This document shows, piece by piece, positions 53,706-62,772 of a stretch of DNA of 64,000 nt. The stretch lies in assembly GCF_020151015.1 (NCBI RefSeq), contig NZ_CP083746.1, positions 941,001 to 1,005,000 on the forward strand. The letters are read 5' to 3'. The notes below the pieces were generated by a model. The model saw only the letters and a list, made by a program, of their open reading frames with translations, did no database searches and had not been told where the DNA came from. Source of the DNA: Pseudomonas sp. p1(2021b) (lineage in GTDB: Bacteria; Pseudomonadota; Gammaproteobacteria; Pseudomonadales; Pseudomonadaceae). The stretch's first letter is position 1. Every line of letters starts with the position of its first letter. Both the position numbers and the translations under genes were made by a program.

Positions 53706-55456
53706 ACAGGCTCCTGGTCGCGGGGCAGGGTGAAGCTCAGGCGTGCACCACCCGGCAGGTTCTCGGCCTGCAACTGGCCGCCGGCCTCCTGGACGATGCC
53801 ATAGGAGATCGCCAGGCCCAGGCCAAGCCCTTCACCCACCGGTTTGGTGGTGAAGAACGGGTCGAAGACCTTGATCAGGTCCGCCTTGGGGATGCCGCCG
53901 CCGGAATCGAGCACGCTCAGCCGCCAATGGCCGTTGTCGGCTTCTATGCGGATCTCCAGGCGTTTGTAGCGTTTATCGGCCATGGCGTCGAGGGCATTGC
54001 GCAGCAGGTTGATCAGCACCTGCTCGAGGCGGATCGCGTCGCCGCGGACCCAGGCCGGGCGCGCCAGGTACTGCGCCACCTCGACGCCCTCGTCGCGGAT
54101 GCGCGCCTCGAGCAGGTGCAGGGCCTGATCGACCACGGTCGCCAGGTCCAGGCGCTCGCGCAGGCCGCCCGGGCTGTTGCGGGCGAAAGTCTTCAGGTGC
54201 CCGGTCAGCGCTGCCATGCGCTTGAGCATCTGCTCGAGGGGCTCCAGGGCGCGACGGGCCTCGTCGATACGGCCATGGTCGAGCAGCAGGCGCAGGGTTT
54301 CCAGTTGCATGCGCTGGGTGGTCAGGGGTTGGTTGATCTCATGGGCCAGGGCCGCCGACATCTGCCCCAGCGCTGCCAGCTTGGTCGATTGCACCAGGCC
54401 CTCCTGGGCGGTACGCAGCTCACGGGTGCGTTCCTCCACCAGGCGCTTGAGGTCGTCGCGGCTGCGCTTGCGCAAGCGGTCCAGGCGCAAGCGCTGGCTG
54501 ACGAACAGTGCGGCGAACACCAAGGTCAGCCAGATGGCCGCGGCGGCCAGGGCGGCGTTGCGCCCGTCAGCACTGACCTGGGGTTTGCGCAGCAGGTGCA
54601 AGGTCCAGCCCTCGGCGTCCAGCGGCAGGCTTTCCCACAAATAGTCAGCGGTGCCTTCCGGGCCCTGTACACGGCTCAGCTGGCTGTTGTCGTCGAAGTG
54701 CGTCAACACCTGATGTTGCAGGGGCACCAGAGGCTGCTTGTCGTACTGCCGGGTTTCGGCCAGTTCGGCGCGGTCGGCGCTGGAAATCGGTTGCAGTTCG
54801 CGGTACCGCCAGCCGTCCTGGTTGGCGATGAAGGTGATGCCGCGGGCGTCGCTGACCAGCAAGATGTCACTGCCCTGGCGCCATTCGCGCTCGAGCTCGG
54901 GGAATTCCAGCTTGACCACCATCGCCCCGAGGAAACGCCCATGCTCATCGTTGACCGCGCTGGCCAGGAAGTACCCCGGCACGCCGCTGGTGACGCCGAC
55001 CGCATAGAAGCGGCCGCTGCCGTGGGTGCGGGTCTGCTTGAAGTAGGGGCGAAAGCCGTAGTTGGAGCCTACATAGGTGGTCGGCAGGCGCCAGTTGCTG
55101 GCGGCGATGGCGAGGCCGGTACGGTCGAGCAGCTCGAGGGTCGAGGAGTTGGCGGCGCCGTTGATGCGCTCGAGCTTGCGGTTGAGGGCCTCTTGCACGT
55201 GTGCGTTGACCGGACCGCGCAGGGCGGCGATCAGCTCCGGGTCCAGCGCCAGGACGGCCGGCAGGGCGCGGTAGCGTTCGATCAGGGTGTGCAAGGCATT
55301 GGCGTACAGGGTCAGCTGCTGGCTGGCCCGGCGGGCGTCGGTCGCCATGGCCTGGCGCTTGGCCTGGTGCATCGCCCAACCGGCGCTGAGCGCGGTGCCG
55401 ACGAGGATCACCAGGACGATCATGGCCAGGCGCAGGGTACGAAAGGAAAAAAGCAT
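53699..55456 (-). CDS. Membrane sensor histidine kinase (MifS/DctB-like)
   Basis: The 585-aa kinase has TM1 (about 11-30), a dCache periplasmic sensor domain, TM2 (about 305-325), a coiled linker ([22 protein letters not shown]), a histidine phosphotransfer site [10 protein letters not shown] and ATPase motifs [11 protein letters not shown] and GLGLAIS. It likely senses a C4/C5 dicarboxylate and phosphorylates the coupled regulator. Confidence 0.87.
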   Translation of the reverse strand: MLFSFRTLRLAMIVLVILVGTALSAGWAMHQAKRQAMATDARRASQQLTLYANALHTLIERYRALPAVLALDPELIAALRGPVNAHVQEALNRKLERINGAANSSTLELLDRTGLAIAASNWRLPTTYVGSNYGFRPYFKQTRTHGSGRFYAVGVTSGVPGYFLASAVNDEHGRFLGAMVVKLEFPELEREWRQGSDILLVSDARGITFIANQDGWRYRELQPISSADRAELAETRQYDKQPLVPLQHQVLTHFDDNSQLSRVQGPEGTADYLWESLPLDAEGWTLHLLRKPQVSADGRNAALAAAAIWLTLVFAALFVSQRLRLDRLRKRSRDDLKRLVEERTRELRTAQEGLVQSTKLAALGQMSAALAHEINQPLTTQRMQLETLRLLLDHGRIDEARRALEPLEQMLKRMAALTGHLKTFARNSPGGLRERLDLATVVDQALHLLEARIRDEGVEVAQYLARPAWVRGDAIRLEQVLINLLRNALDAMADKRYKRLEIRIEADNGHWRLSVLDSGGGIPKADLIKVFDPFFTTKPVGEGLGLGLAISYGIVQEAGGQLQAENLPGGARLSFTLPRDQEPVC

Positions 55457-55585
55457 GAGGCGGGTCCTTGGCCTGTGCGGGTGTTCGATCGATGATTGTC
55501 GGTGCTGGCCTCATCGCGGGGCAACACAGGCCTGGCTGATTGTGCGAGGCCTGTGGGTTTACGGGGTTTGTGCTCTGTGTAATCG

Positions 55586-55605
55586 CCCAGCCCAAAGGGG
55601 CTGGG
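55586..55605 (-). terminator. Weak terminator-like hairpin after bglX
   Basis: CCCAGCCC (55586-55593) pairs with GGGCTGGG (55598-55605). On the minus strand no clear T-run follows, so it may only stabilise the transcript end. Confidence 0.4.
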
Positions 55606-55612
55606 TAATCGC

Positions 55613-57904
55613 CTACAGCAACTCGAAGCTCTGCTGCTGCACCGCCTCGGAGTCCAGGCCGACCTGGACGTTGAACTGCCCAGGCTCTGCGACGCGCTGC
55701 AGCTGGCCATTGTAGAACTTCAGGTCATCCTCGCTGATGCGGAAGGTCAAGGTCCGCGACTCACCGGCCTTGAGCATCAGTTTCTGGAAGTTCTTCAACT
55801 CCTTGACCGGGCGGCTCATGGACGCGCTGACATCTTGCAGGTACAGCTGCACTACCGTCTCGCCGTCGCGTTTACCGGTGTTCTTCACCGTTACCTTGGC
55901 CTCGAGCGTGCCGCCACGCTTGAGTCGCTGGTTATCCAGGGCCAAGCCCGAGAGTTCGAAGGTGCTATAGCTCAGGCCGTAGCCGAACGGATACAGCGGG
56001 CCGTTGGGCTCCTCGAAATACTGCGAAGTGTAGTTGCCCGGCTTGCCCGGCGTGTAGGGCCGGCCGATGCGCAGGTGGTTGTAGTACATCGGGATCTGTC
56101 CGACCGAGCGCGGGAAGGTGATGGCCAGCTTGCCGGACGGGTTGTAGTCGCCGAACAGCACATCGGCGATGGCATTGCCGCCTTCGGTGCCGCTGAACCA
56201 GGTCTCGAGCAGGGCGTCCGCCTGCTCGCGTTCCCAGGCCAGGGACAGCGGGCGACCATTCATCAGCACCAGCACCAAGGGTTTGCCGGTGGCCTTCAGC
56301 GCCTTGATCAGGTCGCGTTGCACCTTGGGGATTTCCAGGGTGGTGCGGCTGGAGGATTCGTGGGACATACCACGCGATTCCCCGACCACGGCCACCACCA
56401 CATCGGACTGCCTGGCGGCCTTCACCGCTTCGTCGATCAGCACGGCAGCGGGGCGTGGGTCATCGATGATCTCGGGTGCGGCGAAGTTGAGGAAGTTCAG
56501 GTAGTCGAACATGGCCTTGTCGCCGGTCACGTTCGAACCCTTGGCATAGACCAGCTTGGCCTTGCCCGCCAGGGCGCGGCGCAGGCCTTCGCGCACGGTC
56601 ACCGAGTGCTCCGGTTTGCCGTCGGCAGCCCAGCTGCCCATCATGTCGATCGGCGCATCGGCCAGCGGGCCGACCAGGGCGATGGTGCCGGCCTTCTTCA
56701 GCGGCAGGGTCTGGTCACGGTTCTCCAGCAGCACCAGGCTGCGGCGTGCCACGTCGCGGGCTGCCTCGCGGTGCAGGCGGTTCTCGGCGTAGTAGTCGGC
56801 AACGTCGCTCTCGGGCTTGCCGATGCGCACGTACGGGTCCTTGAACAGGCCCATGTCGTACTTGGCGCCGAGTACTTCGCGCACCGCCTGGTCCAGCTCG
56901 GCCTGGGTCACTTCCCCGGACTTCAACAGCCCCGGCAGTTCTTCGCCGTAGAGGGTGTCGTTCATGCTCATATCGATGCCGGCCTTGATCGCCAGCTTGG
57001 CCGCCTCGCGGCCATCGCGGGCCACACCATGGCGGATCAATTCCTGGATGGCGCCGTGGTCGCTGATGGTCACGCCTTTGAAACCCCACTCCTTGCGCAG
57101 CAGGTCGTTCATCAGCCAGGTGTTGGAGGTGGCCGGCACGCCATTGATGGAGTTCAGCGCCACCATCACCCCGCCTGCGCCCGCCTCGAGGCTGGCGCGG
57201 TAGGGCGGCAGGTAGTCGTTGTACATTTTCGGCAAGCTCATATCGACCGTGTTGTAGTCGCGCCCGCCTTCCACCGCGCCGTACAGGGCGAAGTGCTTGA
57301 CGATGGCCATGATGCTGTCGGGGTTGGCCGGGCTCGAGCCCTGAAATGCCTTGACCATCACCTGGCCGATCTTCGAGGTGAGGTAGGTATCCTCGCCGAA
57401 GCCTTCGCTGGTACGGCCCCAGCGCGGGTCGCGGGCGATGTCGACCATCGGCCCGAAGGTCATGTCCAGGGAGTCGGCCGCGGCCTCGATGGCCGAGGTA
57501 CGACCGACCTTGGCGATGGCGTCCATGTCCCAGGTCGCGGCCAGGCCCAGGCCGATCGGGAAGATCGTGCGCTCGCCGTGGATGGTGTCGTAGGCGAAGA
57601 ACATCGGGATCTTCAGGCGGCTGCGCATGGCAGCGTCCTGCATCGGCCGGTTCTCCGGTGCCGTGCGCGAGTTGAAGGTGCCGCCGATGCGCCCGGCGGC
57701 GATCTCCTCGCGGATCTTCTCGCGGGGCATTTCCGGCCCGATGCTGATCAGGCGAAGCTGGCCGATCTTCTCGGCTTCGGTCATCTGGCCGATCAGGTGT
57801 TCGATGAACGCCTGCTTGTCCTGCAGGGGTGGTGCGGAGGGAGCGGCCAGGGCCGCCTGACTGGCAAGGCCCATGGCCAGGCCCAGCAAACACAGTTTCA
57901 TCAT
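55613..57904 (-). CDS. bglX: Periplasmic beta-glucosidase (glycoside hydrolase family 3)
   Basis: The 763-aa enzyme has a signal peptide ending AALA-AP. The GH3 N-terminal TIM barrel carries the nucleophile aspartate in GVTISDHGAI (about residue 285). The GH3 C-terminal domain follows and a fibronectin-III-like domain ends the protein. It hydrolyses beta-linked glucosides in the periplasm. Length matches E. coli BglX (765 aa). No cellobiose-uptake gene is adjacent. Confidence 0.92.
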   Translation of the reverse strand: MMKLCLLGLAMGLASQAALAAPSAPPLQDKQAFIEHLIGQMTEAEKIGQLRLISIGPEMPREKIREEIAAGRIGGTFNSRTAPENRPMQDAAMRSRLKIPMFFAYDTIHGERTIFPIGLGLAATWDMDAIAKVGRTSAIEAAADSLDMTFGPMVDIARDPRWGRTSEGFGEDTYLTSKIGQVMVKAFQGSSPANPDSIMAIVKHFALYGAVEGGRDYNTVDMSLPKMYNDYLPPYRASLEAGAGGVMVALNSINGVPATSNTWLMNDLLRKEWGFKGVTISDHGAIQELIRHGVARDGREAAKLAIKAGIDMSMNDTLYGEELPGLLKSGEVTQAELDQAVREVLGAKYDMGLFKDPYVRIGKPESDVADYYAENRLHREAARDVARRSLVLLENRDQTLPLKKAGTIALVGPLADAPIDMMGSWAADGKPEHSVTVREGLRRALAGKAKLVYAKGSNVTGDKAMFDYLNFLNFAAPEIIDDPRPAAVLIDEAVKAARQSDVVVAVVGESRGMSHESSSRTTLEIPKVQRDLIKALKATGKPLVLVLMNGRPLSLAWEREQADALLETWFSGTEGGNAIADVLFGDYNPSGKLAITFPRSVGQIPMYYNHLRIGRPYTPGKPGNYTSQYFEEPNGPLYPFGYGLSYSTFELSGLALDNQRLKRGGTLEAKVTVKNTGKRDGETVVQLYLQDVSASMSRPVKELKNFQKLMLKAGESRTLTFRISEDDLKFYNGQLQRVAEPGQFNVQVGLDSEAVQQQSFELL

Positions 57905-58127
57905 GAATTCCGTTGTCGAGGCCTATGCCGTATCCACGGTGATACGCGCGTGGCCGAGTTCTTTGGCGGCTGTTCTTGTAGGGTTCGCCGGGCGTTTCTT
58001 GGCCGATCCGCCCTGCAGGGTCCAATGCAGCGGCGGATTATGCCTCATCTGGGGCGTGTCATGAGATACACTCCCGCCGACCGGCTGCCGGGACAACAAC
58101 TATAAGAACGACCGAGAGACCCAGGGC

Positions 58128-58745
58128 ATGACTGTTTTCAACGAATACGAACAGCGCCAGATCGCCGAGGCCATCGCCCGCGCCGAGCAGCGCACCGATG
58201 CGGAGCTGGTGACCGTGCTGGCGCGTCGCGCCGACGACTACGCCTACCTGCCTTTGTTGTGGGCCGCCCTGTTGGCCCTGGCCATACCTGGCCTGGCACG
58301 CCTGGCCTTGGGCTGGCCGGATATCCGCACCTTGCTGGTGGCCCAGATGGTTACCTTCGTCATCCTCTGCCTTTTGCTGCGTAACCCGCGCCTGGCCAGC
58401 TGCCTGGTGCCGCGCCTGTTGCGCCAGCGCCGTGCGTCGGGCCTGGCCCGGCAGCAGTTCCTGGAGCTGAACCTGCAACGCACCGCCGGCGCGACGGGGG
58501 TGCTGATCTTCGTCAGCGAAGCGGAGCGCCATGTGGAGATCCTGGTGGACGAAGGCATCGCCCGCCATCTACCGGAGCAGGCCCGCGAGGCGCTCGTCGC
58601 GCGGTTCACCGAGCAGGTGCGCCAGGGTCAGACCCTGCAAGGCTTCGTCGAGTGCATCGAAGCGTGCGGCGAATTGTTCAGCGAACATGTGCCGCCGACC
58701 TTCGCACGCAACGAACTGCCCAATCGCCTGGTGATTCTCGACTAG
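58128..58745 (+). CDS. TPM-domain membrane protein
   Basis: The 205-aa protein has a charged N-terminus (NEYEQRQIAEAIARAEQRTDAE), two hydrophobic segments (about 42-85), then a TPM-domain segment with LIFVSEAERHVEILVDEGIA. TPM proteins appear in the thylakoid and bacterial envelope; the role in Pseudomonas is unclear. It starts divergent to bglX. Confidence 0.78.
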   Translation: MTVFNEYEQRQIAEAIARAEQRTDAELVTVLARRADDYAYLPLLWAALLALAIPGLARLALGWPDIRTLLVAQMVTFVILCLLLRNPRLASCLVPRLLRQRRASGLARQQFLELNLQRTAGATGVLIFVSEAERHVEILVDEGIARHLPEQAREALVARFTEQVRQGQTLQGFVECIEACGELFSEHVPPTFARNELPNRLVILD

Positions 58746-58843
58746 CCGCGTCCATCGAGAAACCCTTCGCGCAGACCGGGCATCGACGTAGAATGCCCGC
58801 CATTGCGCGTTGCGCTTCCCGCATTTCGAGGCACCCGATTCCC

Positions 58844-60058
58844 ATGTCCGCCACACCTTCCACCACCGCGCCGGATGCGCGTGCCCAGTTCCTTGGCCTT
58901 CTGGCCGATGCCCTGCACGGGGGCAGTCTGGCCAAGCTGGTGCTGGCTCGCCATGTCGGCGCCGACCAGACCCTGCTGCGCATCATCGCCAAGCCCGTGG
59001 TGGTCAAGGGCCAGCCGTGCCTGTCGCTGGTCTACCGTCACCAGACCCGCGACATCACCCGCAACCTGCCGTTGGATCAGGCCCAGGCACTGGTAGCCGA
59101 TCTGCTGCCGGACAGTTTTCGCAATGCCCACCTGTTCAGCGCCGAGGGCGAGGTGCAGCTGGGCTTCAGCAAGAAAGGCAAGCCGATGCTCCAGCGCCAT
59201 GTCGCCCAGCCGGCCCGTGAACAGGCAGGCGCTGCCCACGACCGGGAGAAGAAGCGCTACCTGGAGCTGTCGCGACCCTTCCTGCGCGACCTGGGGGTGA
59301 CCGATGCCCAAGGCGCGCTGATTCCGTCGATGTCGCGCAAATGGAAGCAGATCAACAAGTTCATCGAGGTCTTCGACCATGCCCTGGCCAGCGCGCCGCT
59401 GGCGGCGGACCAGCTGCTGCGGGTGGCGGACTTCGGTTCGGGCAAGGGCTACCTGACCTTCGCCATGCACGACTACCTGCGCAATACCTTGGCCCGTGAC
59501 GCCCAGGTGACCGGCGTCGAACTGCGCCAGGACATGGTCGACCTGTGCAACGCCGCCGCCGCGCGCCTGGAGCACCCGGGCCTCGACTTCCAGTGCGGCG
59601 ATGTGCGCAGCGTGGTGCCGGAGGCCATCGAAGTGATGATCGCCCTGCACGCTTGCGACATCGCCACCGACTACGCCATCCACACCGGGATCCGCTGCAA
59701 CGCCGCGATCATCATGTGCTCGCCGTGCTGCCACAAGCAGATCCGCCCGCAGTTGCACAGCCCGGGGTTGCTGCAGCCGATGTTGCAGTATGGCCTGCAC
59801 CTCGGCCAGCAGGCCGAGATGCTCACCGACAGCCTGCGCGCGCTCTATCTGGAAGCTTGCGGGTACGAAACCAAGGTGTTCGAGTTCATTTCGTTGGAGC
59901 ACACCAACAAGAACAAGATGATCCTGGCGGTCAAGCGCCGGCAGCCGCTGGATAACAGCGCGCTGCTGGAGAAGATCGGCCAGCTCAAGGCGTTCTATGG
60001 GGTGCAGGAGCATTGCCTGGAGACGTTATTGCGCCAGGATGGGTTGATCGCGGCGTGA
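58844..60058 (+). CDS. SAM-dependent methyltransferase (METTL25-like Methyltransf_32 type)
   Basis: The 404-aa protein has an N-terminal domain (1-150) and a Rossmann-fold methyltransferase domain with the SAM motif VADFGSGKGYLTFAMHDYL (about 192-210), then GVELRQDMVDLC and a cysteine-bearing IIMCSPCCHKQIRPQL. The target may be RNA or protein. The ATG at 58844 is chosen over upstream frame residues that look non-coding. Confidence 0.78.
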   Translation: MSATPSTTAPDARAQFLGLLADALHGGSLAKLVLARHVGADQTLLRIIAKPVVVKGQPCLSLVYRHQTRDITRNLPLDQAQALVADLLPDSFRNAHLFSAEGEVQLGFSKKGKPMLQRHVAQPAREQAGAAHDREKKRYLELSRPFLRDLGVTDAQGALIPSMSRKWKQINKFIEVFDHALASAPLAADQLLRVADFGSGKGYLTFAMHDYLRNTLARDAQVTGVELRQDMVDLCNAAAARLEHPGLDFQCGDVRSVVPEAIEVMIALHACDIATDYAIHTGIRCNAAIIMCSPCCHKQIRPQLHSPGLLQPMLQYGLHLGQQAEMLTDSLRALYLEACGYETKVFEFISLEHTNKNKMILAVKRRQPLDNSALLEKIGQLKAFYGVQEHCLETLLRQDGLIAA

Positions 60059-60064
60059 TTGTTT

Positions 60065-60090
60065 GGGGCTGCTTTGCAGCCCTGTGGGAG
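60065..60090. repeat. Left half of REP split by the IS110 element
   Basis: GGGGCTGCTTTGCAGCCC then TGTGGGAG is the beginning of a REP. The second half, CGGGCTTGTCCCGCGATAGG, continues at 61263 on the other side of the insertion. Joining them restores the core TGTGGGAGCGGGCTTG. Confidence 0.85.
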
Positions 60091-60093
60091 ATT

Positions 60094-61056
60094 CTATGGT
60101 TGTGGGCAAGCATTTTTAGCTGTTCTGGTGACGTATTCGCCCTGACTCTTCAATAGGGCGAATGCGACTCTGGCGAGCTTCCTGGCCAAGATCACCAGGG
60201 CCTCGGTAGTAGCCTTACCTTTGCTCCTGTGGTGTGCATACACCTCTTTCCAGGCCACTGATCGACTAGCCGACATTGCCGCATTGTGCAGAAGGCGTCG
60301 TATCTCAGAGCAGCCCCGCTTGGTGAGCCGCCGACGGCCGGTTTTTTGCCCGGAGTCAGAGATTTGCAAGTCCATGCCCAAGAAAGCGATGAATGAATCA
60401 CCATTCTTGAAGTCCCCCCGGATAAACGCTGTCACCAACCCCACAGCGGTCAAAAATCCGATGCCTTCTATCTTTTGGCAGCGGGCGACCTGCTCGCTTA
60501 ATCCGGCTTCGCGCACCAACTCCTTGAGCTTTTTCTGAAGCAGTACATCGAGTTTCTCCATGTTCTTGGCAAAGGATTTGAACACGGTCTCAAGGCTTCT
60601 CTCATTGGACCAGCTTTGCGTCAAGGCGGTGCGTGCCGAGACCAGCGAGGCGCGGCGACGCAGAAGGCTCTGGAGCTTGCCGTAGACGGCTGGAGGTGGG
60701 CCCCAGGGACGTAGTCCACTGCCTTCGCGGGAAAGATAGCGAGAGAGTAGATAAGCGTCAGAGGCGTCCGTCTTCACCCGACCACCGACGCTCTTTCGAT
60801 AGTTACTGAGCTGGAAGCCATCGACCACGTAGACTGCAAAGCCTTTTTCATAAGCCATCTCCACCAGGTCGAGATGGTAGGTATTCGTTGCTTCGACGCA
60901 GATAGCGGTATTGGCGGGTTGTTGTCCCAGCCATTTTTTGATTTCGGGTTTGGTATTTTTCAGCGAGGACTGTTCATCACGGTCTTCGAAATGGACAACC
61001 AATTCGACTTTGGCCACATCCACACCAATGATGAATTGGCTTACCTGCATTGCCAT
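60094..61056 (-). CDS. IS110-family transposase
   Basis: The 320-aa recombinase has the N-terminal DEDD RuvC-like domain (IIGVDVAK, CVEAT, TDASDAYLLSRYLSRE) and the C-terminal transposase-20 domain with IEGIGFLTAVGLVTAF and GRRRLTKRGCSEIRR. The ATG at 61056 follows GGGAG with 8 bases. The stop lies only a few bases from the element end, as is usual. It needs a bridge RNA (see 61057-61262). Confidence 0.92.
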   Translation of the reverse strand: MAMQVSQFIIGVDVAKVELVVHFEDRDEQSSLKNTKPEIKKWLGQQPANTAICVEATNTYHLDLVEMAYEKGFAVYVVDGFQLSNYRKSVGGRVKTDASDAYLLSRYLSREGSGLRPWGPPPAVYGKLQSLLRRRASLVSARTALTQSWSNERSLETVFKSFAKNMEKLDVLLQKKLKELVREAGLSEQVARCQKIEGIGFLTAVGLVTAFIRGDFKNGDSFIAFLGMDLQISDSGQKTGRRRLTKRGCSEIRRLLHNAAMSASRSVAWKEVYAHHRSKGKATTEALVILARKLARVAFALLKSQGEYVTRTAKNACPQP

Positions 61057-61262
61057 TGGCCACACTCCCACGTATGGTTTTTCTGCTTGGAGGGGTTTTC
61101 ACCAAGAGGCGCTGGCTTGCTTCTATCGTCGCTTGCAAACGATGCATTCTTTATCGGCGCTTTGGTGAAGGGGTGGGGCGATGTCTCCCACGGTCTGTAC
61201 TGCGGCTAACAGTCAGAATCGGCTTTTTCGTCCCACCACCCCTTCAAGTATCACCATACAAG
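61057..61262 (-). ncRNA. Predicted IS110 bridge RNA
   Basis: The 5' non-coding end folds into two stem-loops in the order known for bridge RNAs. The first is closed by GGGGTGG/CCACCCC and holds GTGGGAG (minus strand, 61185-61191). The second is closed by TTCACCAA/TTGGTGAA, plus GCGC/GCGC. GTGGGAG is complementary to CT plus CCCAC, the core and one side of the REP target. The second loop has AAAGAAT and GCAAG, near matches to the element ends (ATAGAAT, ACAAG). Confidence 0.55.
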
Positions 61263-61306
61263 CGGGCTTGTCCCGCGATAGGGGCGCGTAGCGGCCCCAT
61301 GCGCAC

Positions 61307-62323
61307 TCAGCGTTGGCGAGCACGCTCCACCGGCACCTCGATCGCCAGTTCAGAGCCACCCAACGGATGGCTGCTGGCATCGAAGAAATGCAGCGCCGTT
61401 TCCGGCATGTCGGCAAACCGCTGAACGAAATGCTGCTTCTGGTTGATGACCGACGCCTCGCTCAACGGCCGGATGGCGATCGATAGATGCCGTGGCCGCG
61501 CCTGGCGGATGGCCTCGAGCAGGTGCTGGTCGCTGGCATCCAGGTGTTGGCCGAACAGGCACAGGCCCTCGCGTTCCCTGGCCAGTTGGCCCAACCCCCA
61601 GGACAGATAGTCAGACGCGCGGATGGCTCGCAGTTTTTCGTCGCTGCGGCCCTCGTTGACGAACAGCGGCACCTCGCCGGGAATGTTCACGGCGAAGCCA
61701 TCGAGCAGCTCCGTGCATTCGGCGCTGCGCCGGCGCGTGGTGCCGTCGGGCAGCTTGAGCAGGTGCAGGCCACCGTGCAGATGGACGACCCGGGTACCTT
61801 CGCCTGAGGTGCGGCGCACATCGAAGAAGCCCTGTTCGTCGAACAGCGCGGCGAAGCCCTCGGGCGCTTGCTGCATGGCCCAGGGCAGCACCAGGTCATA
61901 GTTGCTGGTGTAGACGTTGCGATAGTCGCGCAAAGCCTGGTTGATCGTCGCCAGCGTATCGCCTGGCACCCGCGCCCAGGGCACGTGTACCGCGCGTATG
62001 GCATGGATCAGGGCTTCCTTGATCGAGTAGTAGCGGTTCAGCGGGGCGGTGGAATTGATCGCCAGTGCGGCATTGGCACGCACGGTGGTGTTGAGGGTGT
62101 TCAGTACCGGCTCGAACAGCTCGGTACCCAGGGCCTTGAACAGCGCCTGGTCGCTTACGCCGAGCGCCTTGTGACGAACCCGCTGCGCCTCCTCGAACAA
62201 CGAGAAGTAGCCGAACGGCTTCCACAAGGCGCGGCTGGCGCCGTTGCCCAGCAGCAGGGCAGAACAGGGGTGGCGGTCGTTGAGCACCTGCCAGGCAGGC
62301 AAGTGGGCATCGAGAGCGGGCAT
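61307..62323 (-). CDS. DUF4917 protein with SIR2-like fold
   Basis: The 338-aa protein shows SIR2-type NAD-binding marks: LLLGNGASRAL near the N-terminus (about residue 23-34), VYTSNYDLVLPW in the middle and VVHLHGGLHLL. It lacks a zinc ribbon. The family is uncharacterised. SIR2-like proteins often deplete NAD in defence systems, but that is only an idea here. It lies right after the IS110 element and next to an orphan antitoxin-type gene. Confidence 0.72.
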   Translation of the reverse strand: MPALDAHLPAWQVLNDRHPCSALLLGNGASRALWKPFGYFSLFEEAQRVRHKALGVSDQALFKALGTELFEPVLNTLNTTVRANAALAINSTAPLNRYYSIKEALIHAIRAVHVPWARVPGDTLATINQALRDYRNVYTSNYDLVLPWAMQQAPEGFAALFDEQGFFDVRRTSGEGTRVVHLHGGLHLLKLPDGTTRRRSAECTELLDGFAVNIPGEVPLFVNEGRSDEKLRAIRASDYLSWGLGQLAREREGLCLFGQHLDASDQHLLEAIRQARPRHLSIAIRPLSEASVINQKQHFVQRFADMPETALHFFDASSHPLGGSELAIEVPVERARQR

Positions 62324-62418
62324 GATGAGTCCATTGGGCTGGGCGGGAAACGCGGGGACTTTAGCATGCCGGGCAGGTTGTGCGGGACGGCCTCCGTGCA
62401 TCCGTCCGGCCCGGTAGC

Positions 62419-62664
62419 TCAATGGGACAAGGCTTTGAGCACATGTTCGGGATCGTTGTGTATCGCCCGCAGTAGCGCCTTGGCCGCGCCGGTAGGCTCC
62501 CGGCGTCCTTGCTCCCAGTTACGCAATGTCGCAACTTGAACATCGATCATCTCTGCGAAACGTGCCTGTGAAAGGCCAGTGGCCTTGCGTATGTTTCTGA
62601 CTTGCAGGGCATCGATTTCGAAGATGCGAGAAGGTTTGCGGGTACCTTGTACAATCTCGTCCAT
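62419..62664 (-). CDS. HigA/NadS-type helix-turn-helix antitoxin-like regulator, orphan
   Basis: The 81-aa protein has a XRE/HigA-type helix-turn-helix: IRKATGLSQARFAEMIDV, QVATLRNWEQGRREPTG and KALLRAIHNDPEHVLKAL. Such antitoxins usually follow a RelE/HigB toxin gene. Only 108 bp separate it from cynR, and no toxin ORF lies there, so it appears orphan. The start at 62664 gives MDEIVQGTRKP. Confidence 0.75.
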   Translation of the reverse strand: MDEIVQGTRKPSRIFEIDALQVRNIRKATGLSQARFAEMIDVQVATLRNWEQGRREPTGAAKALLRAIHNDPEHVLKALSH

Positions 62665-62772
62665 CTGTTCTCGAAGTCCGCAGCTGCCCCGGCCCCACAG
62701 CGCAATAGCGGGCACCGTGCTTGGGCATGCTTCGTCGAGTGCGGGCCATGCCCTTTTTTCTGTCGCCGGTGC

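Larger units (their letters stand above)
60091..61262 (-). mobile_element. IS110-family insertion sequence in a REP
   Basis: The element is about 1,172 bp including one copy of its 2-bp core. It carries one transposase on the minus strand and about 200 bp of non-coding 5' end. It has no terminal inverted repeats, as usual for IS110. The AG/CT dinucleotide is present at both junctions (60089-60090 and 61261-61262). Its structure agrees with IS110 elements such as ISPpu9/ISPpu10 in P. putida that insert into REPs (from memory). Confidence 0.88.

Noticed and set aside
61065..61071. Second copy of the GTGGGAG guide-like sequence
   Set aside because: It lies just before the transposase start and is better explained as its ribosome-binding site.
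62405..62440. tRNA-like string GGCCCGGTAGCTCAATGGG
   Set aside because: There is no anticodon or T-arm with the right spacing, and it overlaps the end of the HTH gene.
62665..62772. Search for a toxin gene upstream of the HigA-like antitoxin
   Set aside because: The 108-bp gap before cynR has no ORF with a RelE/HigB-like sequence in any frame.
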